Shown: positions 14,031 to 21,907 of the stretch, piece after piece
How the letters are laid out: each line of letters starts with the position of its first letter
Numbering within the stretch: the first letter of the stretch is position 1
Assembly: GCA_045633845.1 (NCBI GenBank)
Contig: JAZQZC010000009.1
Span: 1 to 23,841 of the forward strand
DNA length: 23,841 nucleotides
Origin: RGIG4708 sp045633845
GTDB taxonomy: Bacteria; Bacillota; Clostridia; UMGS1810
Reading direction: 5' to 3'
Program-made: the position numbers and the translations under genes
Notes under the pieces: model-generated
The model's input: only the letters and a program-made list of their open reading frames with translations
What the model was told of the DNA's origin: nothing
The model's database searches: none

Positions 14031-14692
14031 AGCGAGTAACAATATTTGCAGGCCACTATGGCAGCGGTAAAACAAATATTTCGGTAAATTATGCGCTCAA
14101 GCTGGCAGATGAAGGCAAAGCGGTTTCTATAGCCGACCTTGATATTGTAAATCCATACTTTCGCAGCAAGGATACCAAACAAATGTTTGAGAGCAGGGGA
14201 GTAAAGTTTATTTCGTCGGAATATGCCAATTCCAACGTAGACACTCCCGCACTTCCTGCAGATGCATACTCAATAACTGCCGACAAAACACGCTATGCGG
14301 TGGTAGATGTTGGTGGCGACGACAGAGGTGCTCTTGCACTTGGCAGATATGTGCCTGGTATAGTTGAAGAAAACGATTGCGAAATGCTTTTTGTAATTAA
14401 CAAATTTCGCCCGTTGACTGCTGATGCCGTATCAACCATTGAGGTTATGAACGAAATTGAGATGGCTTGCAAAATCAAATTTACAGGTATAATTAACAAT
14501 TCAAACATAGGAGCTTCAACCACGGCAGACGATGTTTTAAGCTCGGTGGAATATGCCAATGAAGTTTCAAGGCTTGCGGAAATTCCTGTCACAATGACAA
14601 CAGTTGATGAGAGAATTTACCCTGAGCTTAAAGGTTGTATAGATAATGTAATGCCGCTTAAGCTTTATGTGCAGCAAAGCTGGCAAAAATAG
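14027..14692 (+). CDS. P-loop NTPase, MinD/ParA/CobQ-like
   Basis: This 221-residue protein has a Walker A motif GHYGSGKT at residues 9-16, then DLDIVNPYFRS (residues of the switch I region) and a Walker B-like VVDVGGDDRG. FVINKFRPLT resembles the base-recognition segment of SIMIBI NTPases. It lacks the KGGxGK deviant Walker lysine of true ParA/MinD. No membrane or DNA-binding part is visible. It overlaps ilvE by 4 bases and is followed after 10 bases by the ferredoxin subunit, so it is co-translated with the oxidoreductase. A role in cofactor or Fe-S insertion, or as an activator of the complex, is inferred from position only. Confidence 0.83.
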   Translation: MKRVTIFAGHYGSGKTNISVNYALKLADEGKAVSIADLDIVNPYFRSKDTKQMFESRGVKFISSEYANSNVDTPALPADAYSITADKTRYAVVDVGGDDRGALALGRYVPGIVEENDCEMLFVINKFRPLTADAVSTIEVMNEIEMACKIKFTGIINNSNIGASTTADDVLSSVEYANEVSRLAEIPVTMTTVDERIYPELKGCIDNVMPLKLYVQQSWQK

Positions 14693-14702
14693 GAGGATTA
14701 TT

Positions 14703-14906
14703 ATGGCAAAGGTTACTTTTAACGAGGCTATGTGCAAGGGCTGCGGTCTTTGCGTGGAAGCATGCCCAAAAAAAATTGTTAAATTAAAATCAGAACTTAA
14801 CGCAAAGGGTTATTACCCTGCAGGGGTTGAGGAGCAGGACAAATGCATTGGCTGCGCATTTTGTGCAACAATGTGCCCCGATTGCGTTATAACTGTTGAA
14901 AAGTAA
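14703..14906 (+). CDS. 2-oxoacid:ferredoxin oxidoreductase, 2x[4Fe-4S] delta subunit
   Basis: This 67-residue ferredoxin has two cluster motifs, CKGCGLCVEACP and CIGCAFCATMCP. The size and position match the KorD/VorD subunit that passes electrons between the TPP-bearing core and soluble ferredoxin. ATG 14703 is set by AGGAGG at 14691-14696. It is the first of four adjacent subunit genes in delta-alpha-beta-gamma order. Confidence 0.93.
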   Translation: MAKVTFNEAMCKGCGLCVEACPKKIVKLKSELNAKGYYPAGVEEQDKCIGCAFCATMCPDCVITVEK

Positions 14907-14919
14907 GGAGGCACAAAAA

Positions 14920-15990
14920 ATGGCAGAAAAAGTTTTAATGAAAGGTAACGAAGCAATTGCAGAAGCCGCTATTATGGCAGGCTGTCGTCATTACTTTGGT
15001 TACCCGATTACACCTCAGACAGAGGTTGCAGCATATATGGCAAAAAGAATGCCAAAAATCGAAGGCGGTACATTCCTTCAGGCAGAGTCCGAAATTGCCG
15101 CTATAAATATGGTAATAGGTGTTGCATCAACAGGTAAAAGAGTTATGACATCATCATCAAGCCCGGGAATTTCACTCAAGAGCGAAGGTCTTTCGTATCT
15201 TGCAGGCTGTGACCTTCCCGCACTTGTTGTAAATGTACAGCGCGGCGGCCCCGGCCTTGGCGGAATTCAGCCGTCACAGTCCGACTACTTCCAGGCTACA
15301 AAAGCTGGCGGTCACGGCGACTTTCGTATGATTGTACTCGCACCTGCATCAGTACAGGAAATGGTAAGCCTTACATTTAAGGGCTTCGACCTTGGCGACA
15401 AATACAGAATGACAACAATGCTTCTTGCCGATGGTACAATGGGTCAGATGATGGAGCCTGTATCACTTGATATGGGTGAGGTGGTTAATCACGACAAATC
15501 ATGGGCTGTTACAGGTACAAAAGAAGAGAGAGAGCCAAACATTATCAACTCACTTTTCTTAAAGCCCGAAGAGCTTGAAGAATTTAACATCAACCGCTAC
15601 AAAAAATATGCATACATCGAAGAAAACGAGGTTATGTATGAAGAATATATGATGGACGATGCCGAAATCTGTATTGTAGCTTTCGGTGTTGCAGCGCGTG
15701 TTTCACAAAATGCTATTGACCAGGCACGCAAGCAGGGCATCAAGGTTGGTATGATAAGACCAATCACTCTGTGGCCATTCCCTAAAAAAGTACTTAATGA
15801 GGCAGCAGACAAGGTAAAAGCATTTATCTCTGTTGAGCTCAATATGGGTCAGATGATAGAGGACGTTGAGCTTGCCACAAGATGCAAAAAGCCTGTCCTT
15901 CTTTGCAGCCGTTCAGGCGGCATGATTCCTACAACACAAAATGTTGTTGACAAAATTATAGAAGCTGACAAAATAGGAGGTGCAAACTAA
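14920..15990 (+). CDS. vorB: 2-oxoacid:ferredoxin oxidoreductase, alpha subunit (VorB-type)
   Basis: This 356-residue protein matches the alpha subunit of KOR/VOR enzymes. It has GCRHYFGYPITPQTE near the start, EIAAINMVIGVASTGKR, SSSPGISLKSEGLSYLAG, QRGGPGLGGIQPSQSDY and LADGTMGQMMEP, then a C-terminal transketolase-like domain (VAFGVAARVSQ, GMIRPITLWPFP, VELNMGQM). The complex catalyses 2-oxoacid + CoA + oxidised ferredoxin to acyl-CoA + CO2 + reduced ferredoxin, and can run in reverse. The VorB label (3-methyl-2-oxobutanoate) follows the usual naming of this subgroup; 2-oxoglutarate or aryl substrates are not excluded. AAGGAGG (14905-14911) sets the ATG. The stop shares a base with the next start (TAATG). 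Confidence 0.93.
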   Translation: MAEKVLMKGNEAIAEAAIMAGCRHYFGYPITPQTEVAAYMAKRMPKIEGGTFLQAESEIAAINMVIGVASTGKRVMTSSSSPGISLKSEGLSYLAGCDLPALVVNVQRGGPGLGGIQPSQSDYFQATKAGGHGDFRMIVLAPASVQEMVSLTFKGFDLGDKYRMTTMLLADGTMGQMMEPVSLDMGEVVNHDKSWAVTGTKEEREPNIINSLFLKPEELEEFNINRYKKYAYIEENEVMYEEYMMDDAEICIVAFGVAARVSQNAIDQARKQGIKVGMIRPITLWPFPKKVLNEAADKVKAFISVELNMGQMIEDVELATRCKKPVLLCSRSGGMIPTTQNVVDKIIEADKIGGAN

Positions 15991-16739
15991 TGGTAGTATT
16001 CCAAAAACCAAAAGCATTAACTGATACCCCGCTTCACTATTGCCCGGGTTGTACACATGGTATTATTCACCGCCTTGTTGCCGAGGTTATAGATGAGCTT
16101 GGCATCAGAGGCAGAACCATCGGTGTTGCGCCCGTTGGCTGCAGTGTATTTGCATACAACTACTTTAATGTAGATATGGTTCAGGCTGCGCACGGCAGAG
16201 CGCCTGCTGTTGCAACAGGCGTTAAACGAAGCGACCCCGAAAACAACATTGTATTTACCTATCAGGGCGACGGCGACCTTGCTGCTATCGGTACTGCCGA
16301 AACAGTTCATTCTGCAGCAAGAGGCGAAAATATCACAGTTATTTTTGTAAATAATGCAATCTATGGTATGACAGGCGGTCAGATGGCACCAACAACTCTT
16401 CCCGGTCAGGTAACACAGACATCACCTTACGGCAGAGACACAAATATGGTAGGCTTCCCTGTAAGAGTGTGCGAAATGCTTTCACAGGTAGACGGCGCAG
16501 CATACCTTGAGCGAGTTGCAGTTAACAACGTAAAAAATATCAAAGCAGCAAAGGCAGCTATTAAAAAAGCATTCCAGAATCAGATTGACGGCAAGGGCTT
16601 CTCTCTTATAGAGGTGCTTTCTACCTGTCCTACAAACTGGGGTATGACACCAACAGGCGCAATAAAATGGCTCGAAGAAAATATGATGCCTTATTATCCG
16701 TTGGGTGTTTACAAAGACAAATACAAGGAGGAAAAATAA
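15990..16739 (+). CDS. 2-oxoacid:ferredoxin oxidoreductase, TPP-binding beta subunit
   Basis: This 249-residue subunit carries CPGCTHGIIHRLV at the N-terminus and the thiamine pyrophosphate motif GDGDLAAIG through FVNNAIYGMTGGQ. HGRAPAVATGVKR is also characteristic. It binds TPP and, with the alpha subunit, forms the catalytic core. It corresponds to KorB, called VorA in some VOR nomenclature. It is translationally coupled to the alpha subunit by a 1-base overlap. The ribosome site GGAGG lies just before the alpha stop. Confidence 0.93.
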   Translation: MVVFQKPKALTDTPLHYCPGCTHGIIHRLVAEVIDELGIRGRTIGVAPVGCSVFAYNYFNVDMVQAAHGRAPAVATGVKRSDPENNIVFTYQGDGDLAAIGTAETVHSAARGENITVIFVNNAIYGMTGGQMAPTTLPGQVTQTSPYGRDTNMVGFPVRVCEMLSQVDGAAYLERVAVNNVKNIKAAKAAIKKAFQNQIDGKGFSLIEVLSTCPTNWGMTPTGAIKWLEENMMPYYPLGVYKDKYKEEK

Positions 16740-17276
16740 ATGACCAGAAATATTTTGATTGCAGGCTTTGGCGGCCAGGGTATATTGTTTTCGGGTAAAT
16801 TCCTCGCTTACGAAGGTCTTTTGGAACAAAAAGAGGTAAGCTGGCTTCCTTCTTACGGCCCCGAAATGCGCGGTGGTACAGCAAACTGCTCTATTATTAT
16901 CAGCGACACAAAGGTTGGCTCACCAATTGTTAACGAGCCCGACATTTTAATTGCAATGAATGCTCCGTCTCTCGAAAAATACGACCCTGCAACAGTTGCG
17001 GGCGGCGAAATTTTTGTAGACAGCTCACTCATCGACAAAAAGGTTACAAGAGACGATGTAAAAGCATATTACATTCCTGCCACAAAAATGGCTCTCGACA
17101 ACAATCTCAAGGGCCTTGCAAATATGATTATGATTGGACTTATGATTAAAAAGACAGGAATTATGCCTTTTGAAAATGTGGAAAGAACTCTCAAAAAGGT
17201 TATTCCTGCAAAAAAAGCCGATATGCTTGAGCTTAATATCAAAGCAATTGAGCTTGGCTACAATTACCAAGCATAA
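16740..17276 (+). CDS. 2-oxoacid:ferredoxin oxidoreductase, gamma subunit
   Basis: This 178-residue protein starts MTRNILIAGFGGQGILFSGK and contains SWLPSYGPEMRGGTANCSI, both hallmarks of the gamma (POR_N-related) subunit that helps bind CoA. It is of normal length. It begins directly after the beta stop, and an AAGGAGG site overlaps the end of the beta gene. It completes a four-subunit enzyme. A 43-bp gap follows before the regulator gene. Confidence 0.93.
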   Translation: MTRNILIAGFGGQGILFSGKFLAYEGLLEQKEVSWLPSYGPEMRGGTANCSIIISDTKVGSPIVNEPDILIAMNAPSLEKYDPATVAGGEIFVDSSLIDKKVTRDDVKAYYIPATKMALDNNLKGLANMIMIGLMIKKTGIMPFENVERTLKKVIPAKKADMLELNIKAIELGYNYQA

Positions 17277-17319
17277 TATACAAAAAATATAATTTAAAGA
17301 GTATAAGGAGGATACAATT

Positions 17320-17868
17320 ATGAATACTCAAATCAAAGACATCGGTATGCGACTTGCATCACTACGTGACGATATGGGTATTTCTGTTGAGAGTATGGCA
17401 GAAAAACTCGGCGTAGATGCTAATGTTTACCAGAAATACGAAATTGGCGAAATGGACTTCTCATTCAGCTTTATTTACAATGCTGCCGAAATTCTCGGAG
17501 TTGATGTCCTCGACCTCATAAGCGGCGACCAACCTACACTTTCTATGTGCAGCATGGTTAAAAAAGGCAAAGGCTACTCTGTTCAGCGCGAAGAAGAGTA
17601 TGACTACAAGCACCTTGCATTTACATTCCGCAACAAAAAGGCAGAGCCATTTTTGGTTACAATCGAGCCTGATGACGAAACACCCGTTATGCATTCACAT
17701 GACGGTCAGGAATTCAACTATGTAATTTCGGGCAAAATGAAATTTTTTATAGGCGATATATCCTACGAGCTCGAAGAGGGCGACAGCGTTTACTTTGATG
17801 CAGGCGTTCCTCATGCAGAGCAGGCGATTGACGGACAGGCTCAGTTTATAGCAGTAGTCGTAAAATAA
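17320..17868 (+). CDS. XRE-type HTH regulator with cupin sensor domain
   Basis: This 182-residue protein has an XRE helix-turn-helix at about 8-65 (IGMRLASLRDDMGISVESMAE through YEIGEMDFSF), a linker, and a C-terminal cupin at about 105-180. The cupin has PVMHSHDGQEFNYVISGKMKF and VYFDAGVPHAEQAI, including two of the usual metal-binding histidine motifs. Such proteins usually bind DNA and sense a small ligand. It has AAGGAGG upstream and lies between the oxidoreductase and the acyl-CoA synthetase, so it probably regulates this operon in response to an acid or acyl-CoA. The ligand and operator were not identified. Confidence 0.9.
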   Translation: MNTQIKDIGMRLASLRDDMGISVESMAEKLGVDANVYQKYEIGEMDFSFSFIYNAAEILGVDVLDLISGDQPTLSMCSMVKKGKGYSVQREEEYDYKHLAFTFRNKKAEPFLVTIEPDDETPVMHSHDGQEFNYVISGKMKFFIGDISYELEEGDSVYFDAGVPHAEQAIDGQAQFIAVVVK

Positions 17869-17897
17869 CTTAACATAGAACTGGAGGAGATGCCGTT

Positions 17898-19598
17898 ATG
17901 GCAATATATGAAAAATTTGTCGGTGCCTCTCGCGACGACTTTTTGTCACTCAAGGACGCACAGACAAACTATAAATTAACTTATTCGGAAGATTTTAACT
18001 TTGCATACGATGTAGTAGACGAGCTTGGCAAACACAAGCCCGATAAGCTTGCTATGGTTTGGCTTTCAAATGACGGAGAGGAAAAACGCTTTACCTTCCG
18101 TGACCTTATGATTTATTCAAATAAGGCAGCCAACTATTTTAACTATATGGGCATCAAAAAAGGCGACGTTGTAATGCTCACCTTAAAGCGCAGCTACCTT
18201 TTTTGGTTTTGCATCCTTGCACTTCACAAAATCGGTGCAATTGTTGTTCAGGCAACCGATATGCTTAAAGGTAAAGACTATGTTTACAGATGTAACGTAG
18301 GTAACATAAAGGCAGTTGTAATCACAGGCGACGGCAACGCAACTGAGTATTTTGACGAAATGCAGGAAAGTTACGACCACACTATCCTCAAATTTGTTAC
18401 AAAGCACAAAGCTGCAGGCGAGGGCTGGATAGACTTTGAGCAGGGCTTAGAGCTGGCGAGCGACAAATGGCAGCGCCCCACAGGCGATGCTGCAACCACA
18501 GTGCACGACACAATGCTTATGGCATTTTCGTCAGGTACAACAGGCTACCCCAAAATCATCACTCACAACTTTACATACCCTCTCGGTCACATAATGACAG
18601 GTGTATTTTGGCACAGAGTTGTAGACGGCGGCTTGCATTTTACAATTTCCGACACAGGCTGGCTCAAATCGCTCTGGGGCAAAATTTACGGTCAGTGGTT
18701 TGGTGAATCTGCAGTTATGGTTTACGACTTTGACAAATTTGATGCAAAGAGCATTTTGAATGTGCTCCAAAAATACAAGGTTACAACCTTCTGCGTACCG
18801 CCTACAATGTATCGAATGATGCTTTTGGAGGATGTAAAATCATATGATTTGTCGTCACTTGTACATTGCTGCACAGCGGGCGAAGCTCTCAACCCCGAAA
18901 TATTTAACAAATGGTTTGAGGCAACAGGCTTAAAAATATACGAAGGCTTTGGTCAGACCGAAACAACACTTTGTATAGGTACAATTTACCCCTGGACAGA
19001 GCCTGTTCCGGGTGCAATAGGCCTCCCTGTTCCTGGCTTTGATGTACACATTCTCGATAGCGACAATCAGTCCTGCCCGCGCGGTACAACAGGCGAAATT
19101 TCCATCCGTGTGCTGAGCTTGGACCGCAAGTCCTGCGGTCTGCTTGATACCTACAACTTCAGCAAAGAGGATACCGACAAAGCAATGCACGACGGCTTTT
19201 ATCACACAGGTGATACCGCATATCGTGACGAGCGTGGTATGTTCCGCTATGTAGGACGAAACGACGATGTAATCAAATCATCGGGCTATCGTATAGGACC
19301 CTTTGAAATTGAAAGCGTGCTTATGGAGCACCCTGCAGTAAACGAGGTTGCAGTTACAGGCGTGCCCGACAAGCTCCGTGGCTTTGCAGTAAAAGCTACA
19401 ATTGTATTGTCAGCAGGCTTTTCACCATCCGATGCCCTTGTAAAAGAGCTTCAGGAATATGTTAAAAAGAACACTGCTCCTTACAAGTACCCTCGTATAG
19501 TAGAATTTGTATCTGAGCTTCCAAAAACCTTTAACGGCAAAATCCGCCGTACCGAAATTCGTGAAAACGATTTAAAAAAGGCTCAGGAGCAGCAATAA
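17898..19598 (+). CDS. AMP-forming acyl-CoA synthetase (medium/branched-chain type)
   Basis: This 566-residue ligase has the adenylate-forming motifs. AFSSGTTGYPKIITHN is the phosphate loop (about 209-224). Also present are TDTGWLKSLWGK-like features, YEGFGQTETTLCIG, DGFYHTGDTAYRDERG, GRNDDVIKSSGYRIGPFEIES and the C-terminal lysine in FNGKIRR (Lys548). The overall layout is closest to ACSM/MACS-type synthetases, which activate short, medium or branched acids to CoA esters; substrate specificity cannot be read from sequence. GGAGGAGAT supports the ATG. It is the last gene before a strong terminator and is a second, single-domain counterpart to the fused synthetase earlier in the block. Confidence 0.92.
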   Translation: MAIYEKFVGASRDDFLSLKDAQTNYKLTYSEDFNFAYDVVDELGKHKPDKLAMVWLSNDGEEKRFTFRDLMIYSNKAANYFNYMGIKKGDVVMLTLKRSYLFWFCILALHKIGAIVVQATDMLKGKDYVYRCNVGNIKAVVITGDGNATEYFDEMQESYDHTILKFVTKHKAAGEGWIDFEQGLELASDKWQRPTGDAATTVHDTMLMAFSSGTTGYPKIITHNFTYPLGHIMTGVFWHRVVDGGLHFTISDTGWLKSLWGKIYGQWFGESAVMVYDFDKFDAKSILNVLQKYKVTTFCVPPTMYRMMLLEDVKSYDLSSLVHCCTAGEALNPEIFNKWFEATGLKIYEGFGQTETTLCIGTIYPWTEPVPGAIGLPVPGFDVHILDSDNQSCPRGTTGEISIRVLSLDRKSCGLLDTYNFSKEDTDKAMHDGFYHTGDTAYRDERGMFRYVGRNDDVIKSSGYRIGPFEIESVLMEHPAVNEVAVTGVPDKLRGFAVKATIVLSAGFSPSDALVKELQEYVKKNTAPYKYPRIVEFVSELPKTFNGKIRRTEIRENDLKKAQEQQ

Positions 19599-19604
19599 AA
19601 CAAT

Positions 19605-19635
19605 AAAAGTCGTGGCTTTTGAGCCACGACTTTTT
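19605..19635 (+). terminator. strong rho-independent terminator
   Basis: AAAAGTCGTGGCT and its complement AGCCACGACTTTTT flank a 4-nt TTTG loop, giving a stem of about 13 bp with a T-run. It closes the metabolic operon. The A-rich left side may also allow termination from the opposite strand. Confidence 0.92.
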
Positions 19636-19655
19636 GATTAAATTTTTAAACAACC

Positions 19656-19708
19656 TTGACAATACAACAAAAAAGTTGTATAATGTAAATACAACAAAAA
19701 AGTTGTAT
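19656..19708 (+). promoter_or_regulatory. toxin-antitoxin promoter with two operator palindromes
   Basis: TTGACA (19656-19661), 17 bp and TATAAT (19679-19684) form a consensus sigma-A promoter. Two identical 20-bp palindromes, ATACAAC-A6-GTTGTAT, lie at 19662-19681 and 19689-19708, 27 bp apart. The first fills the spacer and enters the -10; the second covers the likely start of transcription. The helix-turn-helix antitoxin encoded below is the obvious binder, giving autorepression. Confidence 0.88.
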
Positions 19709-19732
19709 AGACTTTATGTATTGGAGCATAAT

Positions 19733-20071
19733 ATGAAAGTACACACATATGAAAACTCAAGCGGAAAAGACTTGATAAAAAAATATATTGATAAACTATC
19801 TAAAGAAGAACAAGTTGACGGATATTCTGTGTTACAAGCCTTTGAAGAAGATAGAATTAATGAATTAAATATTAAGCCTTGGCAAGGTAAAGTTTGGGAA
19901 GTATATTTTTATAAACACAATCGAATTTTTTATGTAACTATTGAAAGTGAGGATGTTTATTTACTACACGCTTGCAAAAAGCAAAAGAACAAAACCGAAA
20001 CAACTGATAAAAATATTGTTATATCAAGAGCCAAAGAGCTCGGGAAACTTTTGAATAAGTCTTTTATATAA
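19733..20071 (+). CDS. RelE/HigB-like toxin (Gp49-like)
   Basis: This 112-residue protein has the compact toxin core of phage Gp49/HigB-like proteins: an N-terminal helical pair (KDLIKKYIDKLSKEEQ), then KPWQGKVWEVYFYKHNRIFYVTIE, LLHACKKQKNKT and ISRAKELGKLL. In this family the protein cleaves mRNA, usually on the ribosome. ATG 19733 was chosen because GGAG lies just upstream and it follows the promoter and operators; an upstream in-frame start would place the promoter inside the gene. The antitoxin gene follows after 14 bases, giving the toxin-first order typical of higBA. Confidence 0.85.
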   Translation: MKVHTYENSSGKDLIKKYIDKLSKEEQVDGYSVLQAFEEDRINELNIKPWQGKVWEVYFYKHNRIFYVTIESEDVYLLHACKKQKNKTETTDKNIVISRAKELGKLLNKSFI

Positions 20072-20085
20072 GGAGGAGTGACATT

Positions 20086-20382
20086 ATGCCATTTAAACAA
20101 ATTAACGTGAACGAACAAATTGCAGAAAAAAGAAAAAATGATGCTGAATTTGATGCCTTGTGGCAACAAAGCAGAAATGAATACAAATTACTTGCTGAGC
20201 TTGTAAAAATCAGAAAAGAATCAAAATTATCTCAAAAGGAATTAGCTGAAAAAAGCGGAAACAAGCAACAAGTTATATCCAGAATAGAAAATAAGGAAAA
20301 TAGTCCAACTTTAAAAACCTTGTGCAGCATTTTAGATGTTTTGGGATATGAGATTAAATTCGAACCAAAACAAAGAGTATAA
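20086..20382 (+). CDS. HigA-like XRE antitoxin
   Basis: This 98-residue protein has an XRE helix-turn-helix at about 45-95 (LVKIRKESKLSQKELAEKSGNKQQVISRIENKENSPTL, noted here as two adjacent parts, helix 2 and helix 3). The N-terminus is charged and helical and probably contacts the toxin. Antitoxins of this type neutralise the toxin and repress their own promoter, which fits the two palindromes upstream. AAGGAGG precedes the ATG. A strong hairpin follows the stop. Confidence 0.88.
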   Translation: MPFKQINVNEQIAEKRKNDAEFDALWQQSRNEYKLLAELVKIRKESKLSQKELAEKSGNKQQVISRIENKENSPTLKTLCSILDVLGYEIKFEPKQRV

Positions 20383-20421
20383 AATAAAATCAGGATGCAT
20401 AGTGCATCCTGATTTTATTTT
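20381..20421. terminator. bidirectional terminator between convergent genes
   Basis: AAAATAAAATCAGGATGCA and its complement flank a 3-nt TAG loop: a perfect 19-bp stem, T-rich on the right and A-rich on the left, so it can serve both strands. It ends the antitoxin transcript and overlaps the stop region of the minus-strand gene that ends at 20415. Confidence 0.92.
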
Positions 20422-21380
20422 ATCATAGAAACAAGAATATCGCTCAATTCCTGCTCTGTTATTTCCACCCCTGTAATTGAATAGCTTACATTTTCACTGT
20501 TTATATATGCAGTGTAGCTGCCGTCATAAAAAACAACCGCTTCATTTCCGTTGATATCTGTTTTGACAAATGCCTCATTTTCAAAATACGAATTGCTTGC
20601 ATTAGCATCAAGGCTCGAATTTATGTTGATGCTGCGTGCACCGTCGCCTATATATGTTATGTTCCAGTTTTCAATTTCACCTTCATTAAAATAAGCTTGG
20701 TTTTGTGTTATGTTTTGCATATCACTCGGCACTGTAATTATCTCTGTTATATCAATTCCTGCTTTTTGGCAAAACTCCTCATATGTTATTTCATATCCCG
20801 AATTTTCGTGAAAATCCTGTGCCGATATTTGTGCAGGTGCGTCAATCATACGGCTGTTTGGCACCTGCGACGCAGTGTTTATGTTGAGTGCCGCATACGT
20901 TGTGGCTTGGTTTGGAACAACCTCTATGTCCTCTACAGGCTGAGCATTTTCTATTACCTGCTGTATGCTTCCGCCATTGCTTTGCGGTTCGTCATTTGCC
21001 TTGCTGCCTGCTGCTTGGTCAGCTTTTGGCATTTGTGTTACATCCAATTCGGGCTTTGATTGCACCTGTGTGGAAGAATGTTCAAAAGCCGTATTATCCG
21101 TCTTGCTCTTTTCATCTCCTTCGGTGGCTGCAATGTCTGTGGTTGTGTTTTGAACAATTTGTGTCTGCAGCTGCGCAGGTGCATTTTGGTCAAGTACGCC
21201 GCTTCCTATTGCAAATATAAATGCCGCCGCGGCAACTGTTGCCATAGGTATGTATATTTTTTTAAAATCAATTGTCTTTTTGCCGTATGCTTTTTGCTTT
21301 ATATTGTCAAACATTTTCTGCTTTTGCTCTTTTGTTGGATTATATGCGTCAAATACGTTATTAAGTTGTTGTTTATCCAT
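20415..21380 (-). CDS. probable membrane-bound anti-sigma factor
   Basis: This 321-residue protein is not matched to a named family. A cytoplasmic N-terminus of about 42 residues (MDKQQLNNVFDAYNPTKEQK) precedes one membrane helix (IYIPMATVAAAAFIFAIGSG, about 43-63). A low-complexity external linker rich in Thr, Gln, Asn and Ser follows, and a C-terminal domain resembles DUF4367-type domains (ENVSYSITGVEITEQELSDIL). This is the layout of anti-sigma factors paired with ECF sigmas. ATG 21380 is supported by GAGGAGGATAATA. It overlaps the sigma gene by 8 bases, so the two are coupled. The role is inferred from context and topology. Confidence 0.72.
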   Translation of the reverse strand: MDKQQLNNVFDAYNPTKEQKQKMFDNIKQKAYGKKTIDFKKIYIPMATVAAAAFIFAIGSGVLDQNAPAQLQTQIVQNTTTDIAATEGDEKSKTDNTAFEHSSTQVQSKPELDVTQMPKADQAAGSKANDEPQSNGGSIQQVIENAQPVEDIEVVPNQATTYAALNINTASQVPNSRMIDAPAQISAQDFHENSGYEITYEEFCQKAGIDITEIITVPSDMQNITQNQAYFNEGEIENWNITYIGDGARSININSSLDANASNSYFENEAFVKTDINGNEAVVFYDGSYTAYINSENVSYSITGVEITEQELSDILVSMIK

Positions 21381-21867
21381 TATTATCCTCCTCAAGAAAT
21401 TTTTTCAGCCTTTTTCGCGCCTCTGAAAGGTGCGACCTTATTGTTGAATGGTTAATTTTAAGCATTTTGGAAATTTCCTCTGTGGTATATCCCTCGTAGT
21501 AAAACAGATACACAGGGATTTTGTATTTGTCGGGCAGGCTGTTTATTGCGTTTTTTACATCGCTGTCAGGGGTGTTGTCATTGTATGAAGGCTCTGCTAT
21601 GTCCTCAAAGCTGTCACGCTTGGAGCTCCACCAGTGCTTTAACTGATTTTTGCACTCGTTTTGGGCAATAACAATAAGTGATGCCTTGAGGTGACTTTCG
21701 CTTTGGTACTCCCTGGATGCTTTTATAAATTTAACAAAAACATTTTGAGTGGCATCCTCGGCGTCTGTCGTGTCTTTAAGCATCATAATGCATATTTTAT
21801 AAACCATATTTGCATATTTGTCATATATTTGCGAAAATTTTTCTTGTGTGTATATGCTCTGACTCAC
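21373..21867 (-). CDS. ECF sigma factor (sigma-70 family)
   Basis: This 164-residue protein has sigma region 2 (FSQIYDKYANMVYKICIMML, DAEDATQNVFVKFIKA) and region 4 (INSLPDKYKIPVYLFYYEGYTTEEI followed by SKMLKINHSTIRSHLSEARKRL), joined by an acidic linker without regions 1 or 3, the ECF plan. The start is GTG 21867, with GGAGG 7 nt upstream at 21875-21879 on the plus strand; an ATG at 21885 would put that site inside the gene. It is co-transcribed and translationally coupled with the anti-sigma candidate. The target regulon is unknown. Confidence 0.92.
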   Translation of the reverse strand: MSQSIYTQEKFSQIYDKYANMVYKICIMMLKDTTDAEDATQNVFVKFIKASREYQSESHLKASLIVIAQNECKNQLKHWWSSKRDSFEDIAEPSYNDNTPDSDVKNAINSLPDKYKIPVYLFYYEGYTTEEISKMLKINHSTIRSHLSEARKRLKKFLEEDNNG

Positions 21868-21907
21868 AGCTTTTCCTCCGTTCATTCTGATAGTAATACA
21901 ATTGAAG

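Noticed and set aside
19619..19732. Upstream extension of the toxin gene to 19619
   Set aside because: It would place the terminator arm, the consensus promoter and both operators inside the coding region, and lacks a ribosome site.
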